From Schizochytrium sp. TIO01 (Eukaryota; Sar; Bigyra; Thraustochytrida; Thraustochytriidae): a stretch of 64,000 nt of DNA. Below the pieces are notes generated by a model, which worked only from the letters and a program-made list of their open reading frames with translations, was not told the DNA's origin and ran no database searches. Shown here in pieces: positions 1-9,977 of this stretch. Where the stretch lies: contig SMSO01000037.1 of the NCBI GenBank assembly GCA_004764695.1, positions 4,834,337 to 4,898,336 of the forward strand, written 5' to 3'. Both the position numbers and the translations under genes were made by a program. Numbering within the stretch: position 1 is the first letter of the stretch; each line of letters starts with the position of its first letter.

Positions 1-2
1 CT

Positions 3-431
3 CTGAACCAAACAGGCCTGCCATTTGGAACACCATTCTCAAATGGTATTTCAGATGTTTTTCATCGGTACGCATACAGTAAACTTGCGATTACTACTTG
101 GATGCTGGCATTTGCGAACAAACACCCTGAACTTCGTGTGCTTGATTTGTGTCCTGGGCCAGTAGGATCGGAGATTGCAGGTAAAAACGGAATGCTTGGA
201 CAGGTTGTAGTCCCCATTATGCAGGCTACATTGCCCTCTATCTTCCACTCAGCAATCTTCATCATTCGACTAATCACTGAAGCAGAGTTCCAACATGTAT
301 CTGGACGGCACTACCATATGTCCAAGGACTTTAACGCTCGAAGTGATGCTCTCGATCCTTCAATCCAAGACTGGGTATACAAACAAACAACAGCTCTATT
401 TTCAGCCCGTGCTCCTCCTTCAATTCCTTGA
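3..431 (+). CDS. Short-chain dehydrogenase/reductase, 3' part only
   Basis: The window opens inside this gene; the frame is open from base 3 and ends with TGA at 429-431, so the N-terminal Rossmann half with the NAD(P)-binding glycine motif lies off the left edge. The visible part holds the SDR catalytic signature YAYSK (the Tyr-x-x-x-Lys pair, about bases 69-83), followed by a strand ending in CPGPVGSEI, the usual post-catalytic Pro-Gly turn of the family. The rest reads like the C-terminal half of retinol-dehydrogenase or WWOX-type SDRs (extended/divergent classical type), which oxidise or reduce alcohols and carbonyls with NAD(P)H. The substrate cannot be told from this piece. An ATG at 102 lies inside the domain and is not the start. 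Confidence 0.8.
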   Translation: MNQTGLPFGTPFSNGISDVFHRYAYSKLAITTWMLAFANKHPELRVLDLCPGPVGSEIAGKNGMLGQVVVPIMQATLPSIFHSAIFIIRLITEAEFQHVSGRHYHMSKDFNARSDALDPSIQDWVYKQTTALFSARAPPSIP

Positions 432-1275
432 AATTCTGAAGATAACTACCTTAAATTATAAAATTGCTGTTATATGACTGGATTCAATTTGTTATCTGGA
501 TTTAACCACCTCTCTACTTCGACAAGCATGACACAGTGAAAAGGTAATACTAGATTCTTCCGTAGTTCTAGTACACCCAGCCCAATTTGCCCCATGAAGA
601 ATCAAATTATATAAGAGGCTTCTACAAATATCTTGCTCGCAAGAACTAGCTTTTTAATTTGCAAAATGCTCATATACACCATCTAACGGGATACCCAATA
701 CTCCTGTACACACTCCCTATACAAACTACCAAACATATAAGTTTCTCATCAAATTTATCATCATTCCCACAATCATAGCCTATGTCCAACTAAGCTGAAG
801 CAAGACAGCTCTTTCAGTTTCCAACACATGGCATTACCAGAGCCCATCCTTATCCATTTTCCTCGCTTTGACTAAGTCTAGCTAGTATGGTCCCCTGGGA
901 CTCTGGTGACTGGTGCTGCCCATTCTAAATATCTGTTAGGCTAATAGGATCCGTTGAAACCTATGAGTTGATATATATTATTAAATAAGAAAAGACGTCA
1001 AGAGCAAAACTAGAGTACTCAGAGCATGCCCATAAACCTTGCGTAGCCAGCAAAAGTTGATATTCGTGGCAAATATCAAATTTTCTACATACGCAAAACT
1101 CGCTTTCTGCACGGTTAGCTCTGCATGGCTGAGCTACGAGTGTGTAAGCCTTGTTTCGCCATAGACTGACACCTTGCCAACCCAAGACGCTGAGCGATTG
1201 AAGCTTGCCAAGACTTGAAAACTTCACTCCAAACGTCTAAAAGAATATAATATCTATCCCTCGCATATTTTTTTC
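432..1275. other. Intergenic, no gene seen
   Basis: About 840 bases of AT-rich DNA between the SDR stop and the start of the ankyrin gene. It must hold the SDR 3' UTR and the promoter of the next gene. A T-run (about 1267-1274) lies just before the next ATG. Short open frames here match nothing I know. Confidence 0.6.
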
Positions 1276-3858
1276 ATGAAATCCACCATGATTGAAGACA
1301 AATTGATTACGGCGCACGAAATGGTAATGGATGAGCTCCGCAATCGTGACCAGGGCAAAGTTTTTCAAGCAGTGGCTTCTATAGAAATGCGACTATGTAG
1401 TCATAACAATCCTTCTACAGACGCACCTAGCAGTTTTCAACAGACTAATGAAATGTCTGAGGAGACATCAATGAAAAATGAGACTGCTGCCCTTGAAGGG
1501 GACCTTTCTCCGACAGAAATATCAAGCTGGGAGCGCCATGAGACCGAAGAAGGCTTTGAATACTGGTACAACTCAGTTTCGGGCCAGTCTCAATGGGAGA
1601 AACCTGCTTTAATGAAAGATATTACAAAGTCTGAGGTTATTGGAGATCATGATGCTGATCGAACAGCTAACGATTCAACCTCGCAAAATCTTAACGTTGC
1701 GCCAGCCACAATCTCAGATTCTGAAAATGATTATGCACAAAGGGCTCGTCTACAAGCATTGAAGGTTATTATAATGGTGCATGACGCTGTGAGGCGTGAT
1801 GCCACCGAAGATGTTCGTGGCATCGTACTAGCTGGCATCGATATTAATGCAAGGGACGAGGATGGTCTCACTCCAATGTTCCATGCAAGGTCTCAGACCA
1901 TGGTTAAACTTCTCCTTGAACTTGGCGCAACTGTTAACAATGTTGAAGAAGGTTCCGGACAAAGTGTACTTCATCACTTTGTCAAAAATGGCCGTCTTGA
2001 CCCCCTCCGAGCGCTTATAGAAGCACTCATGGACTCACAATCTCGAATTCCACTTGAATGCGGCCTTCTCGATAATTCTATGGAGACCCCCTTGCATACT
2101 GGTGCACGGTGTGGACTTCCTGCCAAAGCATGTCTTTCACACCTTGTTGGTTTAAAATATGTTGACAATAATCAGGAAGCAGATGGATATATTGCTGACC
2201 TACGTAATAAGGATGGAAAGCGAGCAGAGGATCTTGATGAAGATGGCTCGCTTGCAAATGTCTTTGAAATATTCACGAAACAGAAAGATGCTAGAGTTAT
2301 CGAGGAATGTCACCAGCAGCTTAAAATATATGAATGGGAACTACAGAAGGCTAATAGAAGTCGTGATGAATGGGAAGCAAAGGCAGTGTCTGCGATCGCT
2401 GAGCAGGAGCGACTTCGTGAGGAGAATACTCAACTTCGTGAGGAGAATACTCGACTTGGTGAAAGTATAGCGGCGTATGAATATTATCAAACAGGCAATC
2501 AATATTACACGGGTCCAGGGGGCTCTGCTGATCAGTCTGGCCCTGATATTTACTCAACAGCATACAGTGAGCAAGAAGAGAGCTTTGGAAACAACACGAC
2601 AAATTCGTACTATTCTTCATATGCCCAATATCAAGCAAATCCTGAAACTGGGACTATTCAGCAACCTGTAAATGACGAGGATACTTGGCATCAGACGAAT
2701 CTTGATGACACGAGACAGCTCCTACGTCCAGAAACTGATGAAAAAGCGTCTCCACCCACTTTGCATGAATCTGGTATTGGCCACACGCAATATAGCGAGG
2801 AGCCTGTCACTCAAAAAATTTCAGCAGAAAAGGTAGGCAAAGTCTGGGCGAAGTTCTTTGAACGAGCTGCCAAAGCATCCCTGAGCCGTAACAATGGTCA
2901 AGAACAGAATTATGTTGAGACTTTCCATCAAACAGCTGAAAATATGCTTGCAGATGCGATTGACGATGCAGACCCTGATTCTGCGCTTGATGCAATGATA
3001 CAAGGTGCCAATCTCGAAGATCTCGGGGACGGGTCGATGTTACATCGATGCTGTGGGCAAGACGTTGGTGCGAGCAAAACACTGCAACGAAAACTTGTAG
3101 AAATTGCGAGCTTGCTTATGGAGTATGGAGCAGACCCTGAGCAAGCTGACTCGCAAGGTACTACTCCTTTACACGTTGCCTGCTTAGCAGGCAATTCTCT
3201 CTTGGTGCAGTTTCTTTTACAAAGCGCTGTTTCTCCTCACTCTGTGGATGAAAATGGGGATTCTCCGCTACATTGTGCTGCTGTTGGTATCACCAAAGGG
3301 CATTTCAAATGTGTCCAGCTTCTCGCACAATACGGAGCTAACTTGACATGTCAAAACACACAAGGGAACACTGCTCTTGATTGTGCTCGTCTACAGTTAG
3401 TCATGATCGATGAGCCGCCCAAAGCACTGCGTCAAACAGTTGACCTGCTCGACCAACTGGTGACTATAGCAGGAGACGAGCCCAATCCTCTGCAAGGTGA
3501 GATCCAATCCGCTAATCCGTATCGTGTAGCAAACATTAGAGATGCCTACGCACGTGTCCCCCAGTCTGTGTCTGGATCCGATGATCAACTCAGACACGAG
3601 ACGAATGAACTTAATTTAGATACAGGCAGCATGGATCAAGATCAGATTGTTGAGGAGGATGGATGGCTTACGAATATTTTTGGTAGAGTACTCCCTTTGA
3701 TACGACAGCCGCCTGGTTCTCCTGCAAATAGATCACGCCATGAAAATGACCCGGGCAAAGAATCTAGCTCAAAGCTGAACCTGTCAAGACCTCCCACGGA
3801 TCGCCAGCTTGCAATGATGGACGTGACTACAGAAACCACCTCAGCTAAAGAACCGTAA
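1276..3858 (+). CDS. WW domain, ankyrin repeat and coiled-coil protein
   Basis: An 860-residue intronless frame starting at ATG 1276; a second ATG lies four codons on (1288). A WW domain spans about residues 83-110: it has the first Trp (W85), the aromatic block YWY, the second Trp (W107) and the closing Pro (P110), so it should bind proline-rich ligands. Ankyrin-like repeats follow at about 160-290 (NARDEDGLTPMFHA is the clearest), then a coiled coil at about 345-398 containing a duplicated LREENT heptad-like unit. A Tyr/Gln/Ser-rich disordered segment follows to about 540. A second, better ankyrin block lies at about 600-720 (DSQGTTPLHVACLAGN and DENGDSPLHCAA are canonical). The C-terminus is acidic and disordered. 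It looks like a soluble scaffold protein. No catalytic domain is visible and I do not recognise an orthologue. Confidence 0.88.
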   Translation: MKSTMIEDKLITAHEMVMDELRNRDQGKVFQAVASIEMRLCSHNNPSTDAPSSFQQTNEMSEETSMKNETAALEGDLSPTEISSWERHETEEGFEYWYNSVSGQSQWEKPALMKDITKSEVIGDHDADRTANDSTSQNLNVAPATISDSENDYAQRARLQALKVIIMVHDAVRRDATEDVRGIVLAGIDINARDEDGLTPMFHARSQTMVKLLLELGATVNNVEEGSGQSVLHHFVKNGRLDPLRALIEALMDSQSRIPLECGLLDNSMETPLHTGARCGLPAKACLSHLVGLKYVDNNQEADGYIADLRNKDGKRAEDLDEDGSLANVFEIFTKQKDARVIEECHQQLKIYEWELQKANRSRDEWEAKAVSAIAEQERLREENTQLREENTRLGESIAAYEYYQTGNQYYTGPGGSADQSGPDIYSTAYSEQEESFGNNTTNSYYSSYAQYQANPETGTIQQPVNDEDTWHQTNLDDTRQLLRPETDEKASPPTLHESGIGHTQYSEEPVTQKISAEKVGKVWAKFFERAAKASLSRNNGQEQNYVETFHQTAENMLADAIDDADPDSALDAMIQGANLEDLGDGSMLHRCCGQDVGASKTLQRKLVEIASLLMEYGADPEQADSQGTTPLHVACLAGNSLLVQFLLQSAVSPHSVDENGDSPLHCAAVGITKGHFKCVQLLAQYGANLTCQNTQGNTALDCARLQLVMIDEPPKALRQTVDLLDQLVTIAGDEPNPLQGEIQSANPYRVANIRDAYARVPQSVSGSDDQLRHETNELNLDTGSMDQDQIVEEDGWLTNIFGRVLPLIRQPPGSPANRSRHENDPGKESSSKLNLSRPPTDRQLAMMDVTTETTSAKEP
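2411..2452 (+). repeat. In-frame 21-base duplication in coiled coil
   Basis: Two adjacent near-identical 21-base units encode LREENTQ and LREENTR, a heptad-length duplication inside the coiled coil of the WW/ankyrin protein. It is a recent tandem duplication in phase with the heptad. Confidence 0.8.
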
Positions 3859-4982
3859 GCCTAGAGATAAAAACCAAGAAAGACAGGGGTAGTTATGGTA
3901 TTTTGGATAAGCACAAAAAAATCAAGAAAACGAAGGTGCCAAGCTCAAATCAACGATCGAAGGCATATTCATGACTTGCATCTTCTCTTGAGGACTGGAA
4001 GATGGTAACATAATACACGTGGAGCTAGATAACAGAACAACCTAAAATGTGATATAAAAGGAACATCAGGATACTACAAATATCCAGTGTTCTCGAGGAA
4101 TTGTGTGACAACTTAACATTAAAAAATCTCCTACAAGTATGATCTTGGAAATCCTCGACTGTTTTCTATCATGGTCAAACGATGAATCGTATCTCCAGTG
4201 TAGGTGGAAAGAATCATCAATGTCTCTTGACTCGACGAGATACCTTTGAAGGGAAGGAATCAAGGTCTTCTTCCTTGGTATCGAAGAGGGTATTTCGAGA
4301 GAAAAAGAAGAAATTTGTTTCGAAATTGAAGTTCAGGAAACTACCTGGCAGTCCAAGAAAGATCCTCCATCGTAAAAACTAGTTTTCCTTTATTTTGTTT
4401 TAGCCTACTTTCAAAGAGCTTTTGCAGTAAGAGAGAATTCTAGGTTGTCCATGCGCAAATGCAAAGATTAATTTGGGCTTAAGTTGAAACTACTACCAGG
4501 AAAGAGCACTCTGAGCCGTGCTCAAACAAGCGTATCTCTTCAAGTTAACCTGATGAGTATGTAGATGGCGCTTTTAGGTTCCTGTCGGTAGTGCAAGTTG
4601 AGTACTATTCTGAGCATCGTTGGTCTGGACGGATCAAGGATGCGCTATTTTTTTCCGTCACAAATGAAAAGCTTTATTTTTCAAGCTGCATGTGCACATA
4701 CAGGTAAATCTGGGATTCTGTTAGCGTGTACAGAACAAAGGAGAAATAAAGGGTTTCTTTGCATCCCAAGACGCCGTCTAATATCGGGCGAAAGTCTTCC
4801 ACTAGGTTTATTCATGGAGTTTTGGGGAGAGTTCTAGTTGCTTCTAGGAAATTGCATGAGAGAATTGACAGCCAATTGGTGCAAGCAAAACAAAAGCATT
4901 ATGAAGAAACAAAAGCATTAACGACGCTCTGCCTCATCAACTAAATTTAATTTTCAATAATTGAGGGGATGCTACACTTAGT
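3859..4982. other. Convergent intergenic region, no gene seen
   Basis: This lies between the 3' ends of the ankyrin gene (+) and the helicase gene (-). It contains small frames such as 4182-4382 (66 codons, very Lys/Arg/Ser-rich) and 4598-4837, which have no recognisable domain and are the size expected by chance. It is probably two 3' UTRs and a spacer. Confidence 0.5.
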
Positions 4983-7900
4983 CTAGGCGCTCTTTCGACG
5001 CTTTTTTGAGATCAGAGTTGGTGCATTGGATGAGCGTTGTGGAGTTCTACGTTTGCTCGCTGCTCGCGTGGTAGTCACTCTGTCTTCAACATCAAACTCT
5101 TCATCACTATCTTCTGGTTGAAAATCACTCTCCGCATCGATAAAATCTTCATCAGAATCAGAATGATTGTCAACCCCCTTGATAGACTTGCTGTTTTGGG
5201 AAAACTTCTCTCCAAAGAAGACAGCACGGTCGTGCTCAATATGATCGAGGAAACTCTCCAGCGGCGGAGTTCTTTTACCAAAGGGCATGAGACGTCGTCT
5301 AGCAACTTTGATGCTCTTTGATTTATCACCAGTGGTGCCTAAAAGAAAGTCTTCACTGCCACGAACAAACTTATCTGGCACGAAAACAACATACTTGCGT
5401 TTGTTGCCATATTTCACTAGATATGGGGATCCAAGTTTTACTTCCACTTCAATCTCAGATTGAATACTAGCAATATCCGATGAGGCGTCTGATGAAGAGG
5501 CCTTTGAAGAGTTGTTACCAGACTGCTCCAAATTAGAGCTTGGCACACTACTGCTTGAGACCATGTCCACAATGAATGGGGGCTCTTGTGTGTGGGAAGT
5601 GCGTGTCGTTGGCACAATCGAATCATCAGATTTGTCAAGGATGAGTGTTGATGGAGACTGAGATGATTGTCTCAAGGCTTGCCCTGGAGGATTGGAGGGC
5701 TCAGGATTTACCATCGATTGTGAATCTACCATTGCAGTTGACTCTAGTTTAGGCCTTTTCCTTACGTCACTGATAACATCTTTAAGACGATGAAACTCAC
5801 GTTCAGGGTTTTCAAGCCAATTGGCAGGCCAAACTTGGAAAAACTCATAGCCGAGCCTTTCTAACAATGATTTTCTGTAGATACTCTGTCGATAATTGTC
5901 GAACGAGTTACATTGAATAACCAAGGTACGCTGGTTACCCAATCGCACAAGAATACCCTGGAGGAGTGTGTTGGCGTCCGTTACTCGATCAATCTTAGTT
6001 GATCGGAAATGATCCTTTCGGACAAGTGCATTGTAGATCACAGCCTCTAGTGAAGCATTAGCGGAGGAAAGCTTATTCGCAGATATTGTTTCGTCCACAG
6101 AGAATTCTCTGAGAACTGTGCGCACACGTTTTTCATCACCGTTACTGACAGCATGTGCATAAGAGAGATAGCCAAATAACATGGACTTGCCACTGAGCAT
6201 GCCTCCCTCATCAAGTTCACGCTCTGGCGAGAGATACTCAACTTCAGGAATACTTGTCACAATATGTACCTTTTCTTTGGCTCGTGAGAAGAGAACATTC
6301 AAGTAGCGATAACCAACTCCAGCAAACGCAATTCGTCCAAAGCGCTTCTCAAATACTCCGCGAGCATTGGGCCCGAAGGTGGTTCCTACAATAAGAGTGT
6401 CAACTTCGTCACCTTGTAAATTCTCAAGGTTTTTCACAAAAAATTGTTGCTTATTCTGCAATGTGCGTAGCTGCTGCAGAAAGACTCGGTCAGGGTGATG
6501 CTTGATGACCTTGAGGATCTGCTTTTTTTGAGCTTCATTGAAAGTTGCAACTGCGATAGAACTATTTATGACCTGCTTTGCAACGATTCTTCGCAATAAC
6601 TCGGTGATCTCCTCAGCTTCAGTGACATTTTGCTGGTCTTTATATTTACCACTAACTTGCTTCAGTTTAATGGCTGGATCATCAGAACTAGACGCTGGAC
6701 GCTCAGGGCACAAGGCTAAGGTTGGGTAAATTGCGGCGCAGTGAAACCTCATCAAATCAGGGTTCAGGCTTCGGTAGTGAAAGCACAAATCAACTGAGCG
6801 AAAGGAAAATGAGTGATCCTTGGCATAGTCCAAAAGGGATTCAGCGTTAGCGGCGTTACGACGGCTTCGAAGAGCTTGCGTTTTACTTGCTGAAGAGGCA
6901 GGAATGCGAGGATTGCGCTCTTCACCATCAAAATCATGAAAGAGAAAGTCATCGTCGATAGGATCAGAATCAGGAACGTCTGGCATACCATCTCCTGCAC
7001 CACTGAACAAAGTCGTTGGTGGCATTTGCTTATTGTCACCAGCAATAATAACTTTCCTTCCTTTTAATAGGGAAGCATACGCGTCGTGAGTAAGGCTCTG
7101 CGAGGCTTCATCGAAGATCACAAGGTCAAACAGTTGGGCTTTGCCCTTGAACAACGTGCTTGCCACCTCTGGAGTGCAAAAAAGGATGGGGAAACAACCA
7201 CAAAAGAGCGCTGCGTCGCCAACAAGCTCTCGTAGTGAGTTGACTTGGATATTTTTGGCCTTGCGGTTAAAGAACTGTTCGAAGCGCTGACGACCGTGGG
7301 ACTCAAAAATCTTGATACTATTCGCCATTGCCTTGGCTTGGCGGATGCAAAACAGCATTTGGACCATCCGTTGAATCTGAGTCAACGCATCGCTAAGATG
7401 ATCCAAAACAAAATCAGAGGTAATAAGTTCCCGGCATGTTGGCTCCACCTCTTTGACTAGAACGCACAGCTTCACTCTGTCTCCCCAAGTGAGGGTATCT
7501 AACTTTCCAGCTTCAAGAAAGTCGGTAAAGAAGCTTTCATTTTGAACGAGGCCAAAATCTAGCAAAGTTTGAATAGATTCTGCACACTGGCGCCAGCGTC
7601 CCGTATTCTCACTGTTGTAAGGTTTCAGGATTTTTTCAATCGACCAGTATGCATCGTTGTTGTTAGTTAGTTCTAAACAAGGATCAAAGGCTCTTATCGC
7701 GGGCTTAGTGCTAAAGGGACTTTGTATGATCGCATCCTTCATTTTCTCATTGACTTCCTTGTACTCCATAAAACCTTTCGCACGAACTTCATAAAATTCT
7801 TTCCATGCCTCAGAGGAGCTCTTACTTGTCACCTCTAATAAATACACCGCGGTTTTTTCGTGCATTTTTTTACTCCACTTAACAATACGATCAATATTTG

Positions 7901-9977
7901 AAAGTGTAAAGTTCGTTGGGAGTTGGGCGTCAGCGATAGGGTTGCCCCTTTTCTTCCGTGCAGAACCATTCTCATCATCATTACTCGCAGCTTTCGCAAC
8001 CTCATGTTTAATTGAATCTTCAATACGTTTCAAAGCCATGCGAAAATAGCGCAGACGCGTCTGAACAGGTGTAAAAAACAGAGATGAGATTCGATCAAAC
8101 CATGATGGGGTATCTGAGCGTTGAATATCTTCGTTGGGGATATCCTTTAGACAAACTCCTATAGCTTGAAGTTCTTCGGCAAAGTTCTCCCAGGTAGCCA
8201 GTTTTTGGTTAAGTTCTTCAATAAATTCATGCTTGGCTTTTTCAAGAATCAAGTCTCGTTCATCGAGTTTGTGTTTGATGTCGCTCAGCAGAGTTTCCAT
8301 CTGACTTTGAATATTGTCTGGGTTGAAATAATCAGACTTAAATCTCGTAAAGTTCAATAATGAGAGTGCTTGGAGGAATTCACGCGGAAGGTTCTTTTGG
8401 CAACGATCAATGCGCATCAGATGATCTTGCGCAAATACGCGGCCAATAAATTGTGCACCCTCTGGAGGGGTAAGGACCGTTGCACCATTGAGTTTGCGTT
8501 GAATAATGAATGCAATCGCCTCTTGCACTGTCATATTAAAGGATACCAACCTGTTATTCACTTCACAGTGTTGAGTAAACTTGTGTTCCTCATTTGCAAT
8601 GTCGGTCTCAAGACGACGGATATCTTTTAGAATTTTGTTTTCTTCTCGATCGTATTGCTCCAGAGGAATGGCATCAACATCAACACGATTCTCTCTAGCA
8701 CGTTGGACTAGGGCTTCTCGGTCTTGTACATTGGTAATGAGCGCCGTAAATTTGTCACCTGTCCACCCGTTCCAGGAAAGTTCGGCAAGCTTTCGTTGTA
8801 AAATTTCAAGCGGGGTCTTTTTTTCGCAAACCACTAGAACCTTGAGATTATTTGCGCCTGCACAGGAAATGACCGAAGCGAGAGTTTGCGACTTTCCAGT
8901 ACCTGGAGGACCATTAATGACTAAATTACGGTTTTCAGCGAGCTGTCGAATGGCCTCAAACTGGCTTGGGTCTAGTGCTAAGCCGCCATGTAAAATATTG
9001 AAAGAGCCTCTGGCGCCGCTAATAACCGGTCCAGTTCCTATGGAAAGTTTGCGTTGTTTCTGGTAGGCACGAAGGTCCTTGAGAATTGTGTTATTTCCAG
9101 TTTTGAAAAGTGCTAGTACAGCTGCCCAAACTACCCGGCACACAACACGAGTAGACCCCGAGCTCGAAGTTGAACTGTGTGTGTTTGCTTTGGTAGTCTT
9201 TGGGGCCGCTGGGAGTTCTTGCGGAAATTTCCTATCCAAGGGGTCCATGACTCGCCTCAACGCCTCACTGATGTCTTCCCGACCCGAAAAAATATTCTTT
9301 CGCGCCGCAGGTAAGAGAGAGAGAATAATGTTTTCCACGTCTACGTCATTGAACATATCTTTATCAGCATATCGGCGGCCCTGCTTTAGGTCAAGCTCTG
9401 CCTCTGTGAGTAAAAATTGATAGAGAGCATCGTTTATCTCTGCAGGATCTGAAAAATCCCGGCTAATCATTGTGCGCCCATTGACGGAGTCTAGGCGGAC
9501 TTTCCACAAGACGAGTGGACAGAGATATGTGCGACCTGTCTTCTCATCGAAACATTCAATTTGGGGAAATCCAAGCCGAAGAAGATCGACACCATAATCT
9601 TTCCTCTCCTCTTTGGTACGTTGGAGGAGTCCTTCAAGTTGGCGGACTGCTTGCTGAGCAGATGCGGACTTGGCAGAGCTTGGTTTAGCGGATATTTTCA
9701 AGTTGAATTCACTTGTTGATAGTAAGCCACGCATGACATGTGTAGCAAGGTCAACTTTCACTAGCGACCCATCAAGAGTTTCGTGTGAGCTCTCTATATC
9801 AGGCCAATGTTTGAGATTGGTGAGGTCGAATTTGGTGGATGATTTATCTTCTGCATAGCAGCGCATGAAGTTGGATTGCTTAGTATCTCCACGAAGCTTA
9901 GCAATCAGTTGCTCAACGAAGGCATTTTCGTCAATTTCTCGCATGCTGATTGCACTGGACATTTCAGCCCTGCTCAT
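4983..9977 (-). CDS. Large SF1 helicase with DUF4011-like N-terminus and Vsr/MTES_1575-like C-terminal domain
   Basis: A 1,664-residue intronless protein; ATG at 9975-9977. Residues about 75-250 resemble the DUF4011 region of bacterial helicases (GVDLLRLGF, then CPLVLWKV). The helicase core begins near 335 with a Q-motif-like DPSQFEAI, then Walker A GPPGTGKS (356-363). A long helical insertion of about 500 residues separates it from motif II, VIFDEASQS (D956, E957), and motif III GDNKQMPPT. Motif IV-like VATFNEAQ, motif V NLENLQGDEVDTL and motif VI with R1232 (LNVLFSRAKEKV) follow, so the ATPase/translocase looks intact. Residues about 1330-1400 match the REase_MTES_1575/Vsr-like fold (IYRKSLLERLGYEFFQVW, then NW), but the acidic catalytic position reads QCNS (1355-1358). 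The tail is disordered, with an acidic stretch and a C-terminal basic KKRRK suggesting nuclear import. Family knowledge: such architectures are bacterial and some are anti-phase-invader (anti-phage) systems. Function here is inferred only as a nucleic-acid translocase. Confidence 0.9.
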   Translation of the reverse strand: MSRAEMSSAISMREIDENAFVEQLIAKLRGDTKQSNFMRCYAEDKSSTKFDLTNLKHWPDIESSHETLDGSLVKVDLATHVMRGLLSTSEFNLKISAKPSSAKSASAQQAVRQLEGLLQRTKEERKDYGVDLLRLGFPQIECFDEKTGRTYLCPLVLWKVRLDSVNGRTMISRDFSDPAEINDALYQFLLTEAELDLKQGRRYADKDMFNDVDVENIILSLLPAARKNIFSGREDISEALRRVMDPLDRKFPQELPAAPKTTKANTHSSTSSSGSTRVVCRVVWAAVLALFKTGNNTILKDLRAYQKQRKLSIGTGPVISGARGSFNILHGGLALDPSQFEAIRQLAENRNLVINGPPGTGKSQTLASVISCAGANNLKVLVVCEKKTPLEILQRKLAELSWNGWTGDKFTALITNVQDREALVQRARENRVDVDAIPLEQYDREENKILKDIRRLETDIANEEHKFTQHCEVNNRLVSFNMTVQEAIAFIIQRKLNGATVLTPPEGAQFIGRVFAQDHLMRIDRCQKNLPREFLQALSLLNFTRFKSDYFNPDNIQSQMETLLSDIKHKLDERDLILEKAKHEFIEELNQKLATWENFAEELQAIGVCLKDIPNEDIQRSDTPSWFDRISSLFFTPVQTRLRYFRMALKRIEDSIKHEVAKAASNDDENGSARKKRGNPIADAQLPTNFTLSNIDRIVKWSKKMHEKTAVYLLEVTSKSSSEAWKEFYEVRAKGFMEYKEVNEKMKDAIIQSPFSTKPAIRAFDPCLELTNNNDAYWSIEKILKPYNSENTGRWRQCAESIQTLLDFGLVQNESFFTDFLEAGKLDTLTWGDRVKLCVLVKEVEPTCRELITSDFVLDHLSDALTQIQRMVQMLFCIRQAKAMANSIKIFESHGRQRFEQFFNRKAKNIQVNSLRELVGDAALFCGCFPILFCTPEVASTLFKGKAQLFDLVIFDEASQSLTHDAYASLLKGRKVIIAGDNKQMPPTTLFSGAGDGMPDVPDSDPIDDDFLFHDFDGEERNPRIPASSASKTQALRSRRNAANAESLLDYAKDHSFSFRSVDLCFHYRSLNPDLMRFHCAAIYPTLALCPERPASSSDDPAIKLKQVSGKYKDQQNVTEAEEITELLRRIVAKQVINSSIAVATFNEAQKKQILKVIKHHPDRVFLQQLRTLQNKQQFFVKNLENLQGDEVDTLIVGTTFGPNARGVFEKRFGRIAFAGVGYRYLNVLFSRAKEKVHIVTSIPEVEYLSPERELDEGGMLSGKSMLFGYLSYAHAVSNGDEKRVRTVLREFSVDETISANKLSSANASLEAVIYNALVRKDHFRSTKIDRVTDANTLLQGILVRLGNQRTLVIQCNSFDNYRQSIYRKSLLERLGYEFFQVWPANWLENPEREFHRLKDVISDVRKRPKLESTAMVDSQSMVNPEPSNPPGQALRQSSQSPSTLILDKSDDSIVPTTRTSHTQEPPFIVDMVSSSSVPSSNLEQSGNNSSKASSSDASSDIASIQSEIEVEVKLGSPYLVKYGNKRKYVVFVPDKFVRGSEDFLLGTTGDKSKSIKVARRRLMPFGKRTPPLESFLDHIEHDRAVFFGEKFSQNSKSIKGVDNHSDSDEDFIDAESDFQPEDSDEEFDVEDRVTTTRAASKRRTPQRSSNAPTLISKKRRKSA

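Noticed and set aside
8581-9066. Plus-strand frame of 161 codons inside the helicase gene
   Set aside because: It is the antisense shadow over the Walker A region; Ser/Cys-rich with no recognisable motif.
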